Positions 43,720-44,335 of a stretch of 44,335 nucleotides of DNA are shown piece by piece. A model generated the notes under the pieces. It was not told where the DNA came from. It saw nothing but the letters and a program-made list of their open reading frames with translations, and ran no database searches. Position 1 is the stretch's first letter. The number at the start of each line of letters is the position of its first letter. The position numbers and the translations under genes are program-made. Source of the DNA: Oscillospiraceae bacterium (GTDB lineage: Bacteria > Bacillota > Clostridia > Oscillospirales > Ruminococcaceae); the NCBI GenBank assembly GCA_017541275.1, contig JAFXZM010000004.1:80832-125166 (forward strand). The letters run 5' to 3'.

Positions 43720-44334
43720 TCATTCCGCCTTTCTGCTTTCATCGCCGGATGCCTCATCAGGCTTCTTATGCTGAGAAATAAGCATAGCCTGCAATGCATT
43801 GGCGGCTTCCGTGTCCGCGTCCTTGATCGCGTGAAGATAGCGCTGTGTCGTTGCGAGATTGCTGTGACCGAGCCGCGACTTCACCTGCTGGAGATTTACA
43901 CCGGAATACAGCAGCAAAGTTGCCGAAGTATGACGCAGACAGTGAAACTTGCGGACTTTGAAGCCGTTGCGCTTCAAAAACTTCCTGAACTGCTTGGACG
44001 GCGTCTGATAGTGAACGACGCTGCCGTCCCATTGCGTGAACATCCAGTCCTCATCATGCCATGCTGTGCCGAGTTCCTGCGCTTTCTGCTGCTTTTCCTC
44101 TTTCAGAAGCTGAATCAGAGCAGAAATCTCCGGTGTGACCGATACGATGCGGACATCGTAGTCTTTCGGCGGTTTGGTAGCGGTGGGCTTGCCGCGCAGC
44201 TTGTATGCGGACCGCTGAAAGAGAACCTTGTGATTTCCGCAGTCGGCATCTGCGAATTTCAGCGCGACCAGTTCGCCGAGCCGCGCGCCGGAAATGATTG
44301 CAAGCTGAATACAGACCTGGAATTGCAGCGGTTC
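43720..44334 (-). CDS. Tyrosine site-specific recombinase/integrase (N-terminus outside window)
   Basis: The last 204 residues of a phage-type integrase; the frame is open to the window edge. The catalytic set is visible: the first Arg in SGARLGELVAL, the HxxR box in HCLRHTSATLLL, the second His in LGHSNLATTQ, and the nucleophile Tyr in QRYLHAI. It would integrate and excise a mobile element, whose body must lie to the right of the window. Its 3' end points toward tRNA-Lys, as usual for elements inserted in tRNA genes. Confidence 0.92.
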   Translation of the reverse strand, partial: EPLQFQVCIQLAIISGARLGELVALKFADADCGNHKVLFQRSAYKLRGKPTATKPPKDYDVRIVSVTPEISALIQLLKEEKQQKAQELGTAWHDEDWMFTQWDGSVVHYQTPSKQFRKFLKRNGFKVRKFHCLRHTSATLLLYSGVNLQQVKSRLGHSNLATTQRYLHAIKDADTEAANALQAMLISQHKKPDEASGDESRKAE

Positions 44335-44335
44335 A

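Overview
The window looks like chromosome of an anaerobic, fibre-degrading, spore-competent member of the Oscillospiraceae, most likely Ruminococcus or a close relative. This is an inference. It rests on a secreted CBM22-GH10 xylanase with a Thr-rich linker and type I dockerin, two more dockerin-bearing secreted proteins, the germination protease gpr, the order SRP RNA - dnaX - ybaB - recR, high-GC codon use, and many sharp TTGACA-17-TATAAT promoters. Function calls come from reading the sequence alone; no database search was run.

Layout. 1-3661: the 3' part of a type IIA topoisomerase B subunit (parE-like), a small unknown gene, and its A subunit (parC-like). 3851-8633: a tight five-gene operon of an AraC-type regulator, a GNAT acetyltransferase, a membrane-anchored DHHW/AlgX-like protein, a parvulin-like membrane foldase and a thioredoxin-reductase-like flavoprotein. 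The last three lack residues normally needed for catalysis or NADPH binding. 8721-10793: the xylanase with its own promoter and terminator hairpin. 10823-11219: a chain of hairpins and tRNA-Pro(CGG) on the minus strand. 11269-15148: SRP RNA, a TPR membrane protein, dnaX, ybaB and recR, followed by a HAD phosphatase and an amidohydrolase. 16711-18425: repeats and purA. 18478-20975: rpsT (minus) back to back with a probable spore cluster gpr - DUF421 - DUF4363.

21074-23700: a secreted LRR protein with half a dockerin and a Thr-rich C-terminus (minus), divergent from an alpha/beta-hydrolase esterase. 23725-30299: minus-strand operons for an M16 peptidase-like pair plus lgt, and for a ParB-like/BMP fusion protein plus a metallophosphoesterase. 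30397-37761: a free-standing dockerin protein with a hairpin-rich leader, then an LRR protein, folD, a zinc-ribbon membrane protein, a GH2 glycosidase, a CPBP protease and an unknown gene. 37862-42922: two zinc-ribbon membrane proteins, parA-parB and guaB.

42964-44335: tRNA-Lys(UUU), followed by what looks like the edge of an integrated mobile element. It holds the C-terminal part of a tyrosine integrase, a vestigial copy of an integrase tail, a short tandem repeat, and a small AT-rich transcription unit that contains a tRNA-like 3' half.

The strongest leads for something undescribed are the signal-less ParB/BMP fusion, the operon of degenerate envelope and redox proteins, the hairpin chain near tRNA-Pro, the dockerin miniprotein leader, and the small transcription unit with the tRNA-like end beside the integrase.
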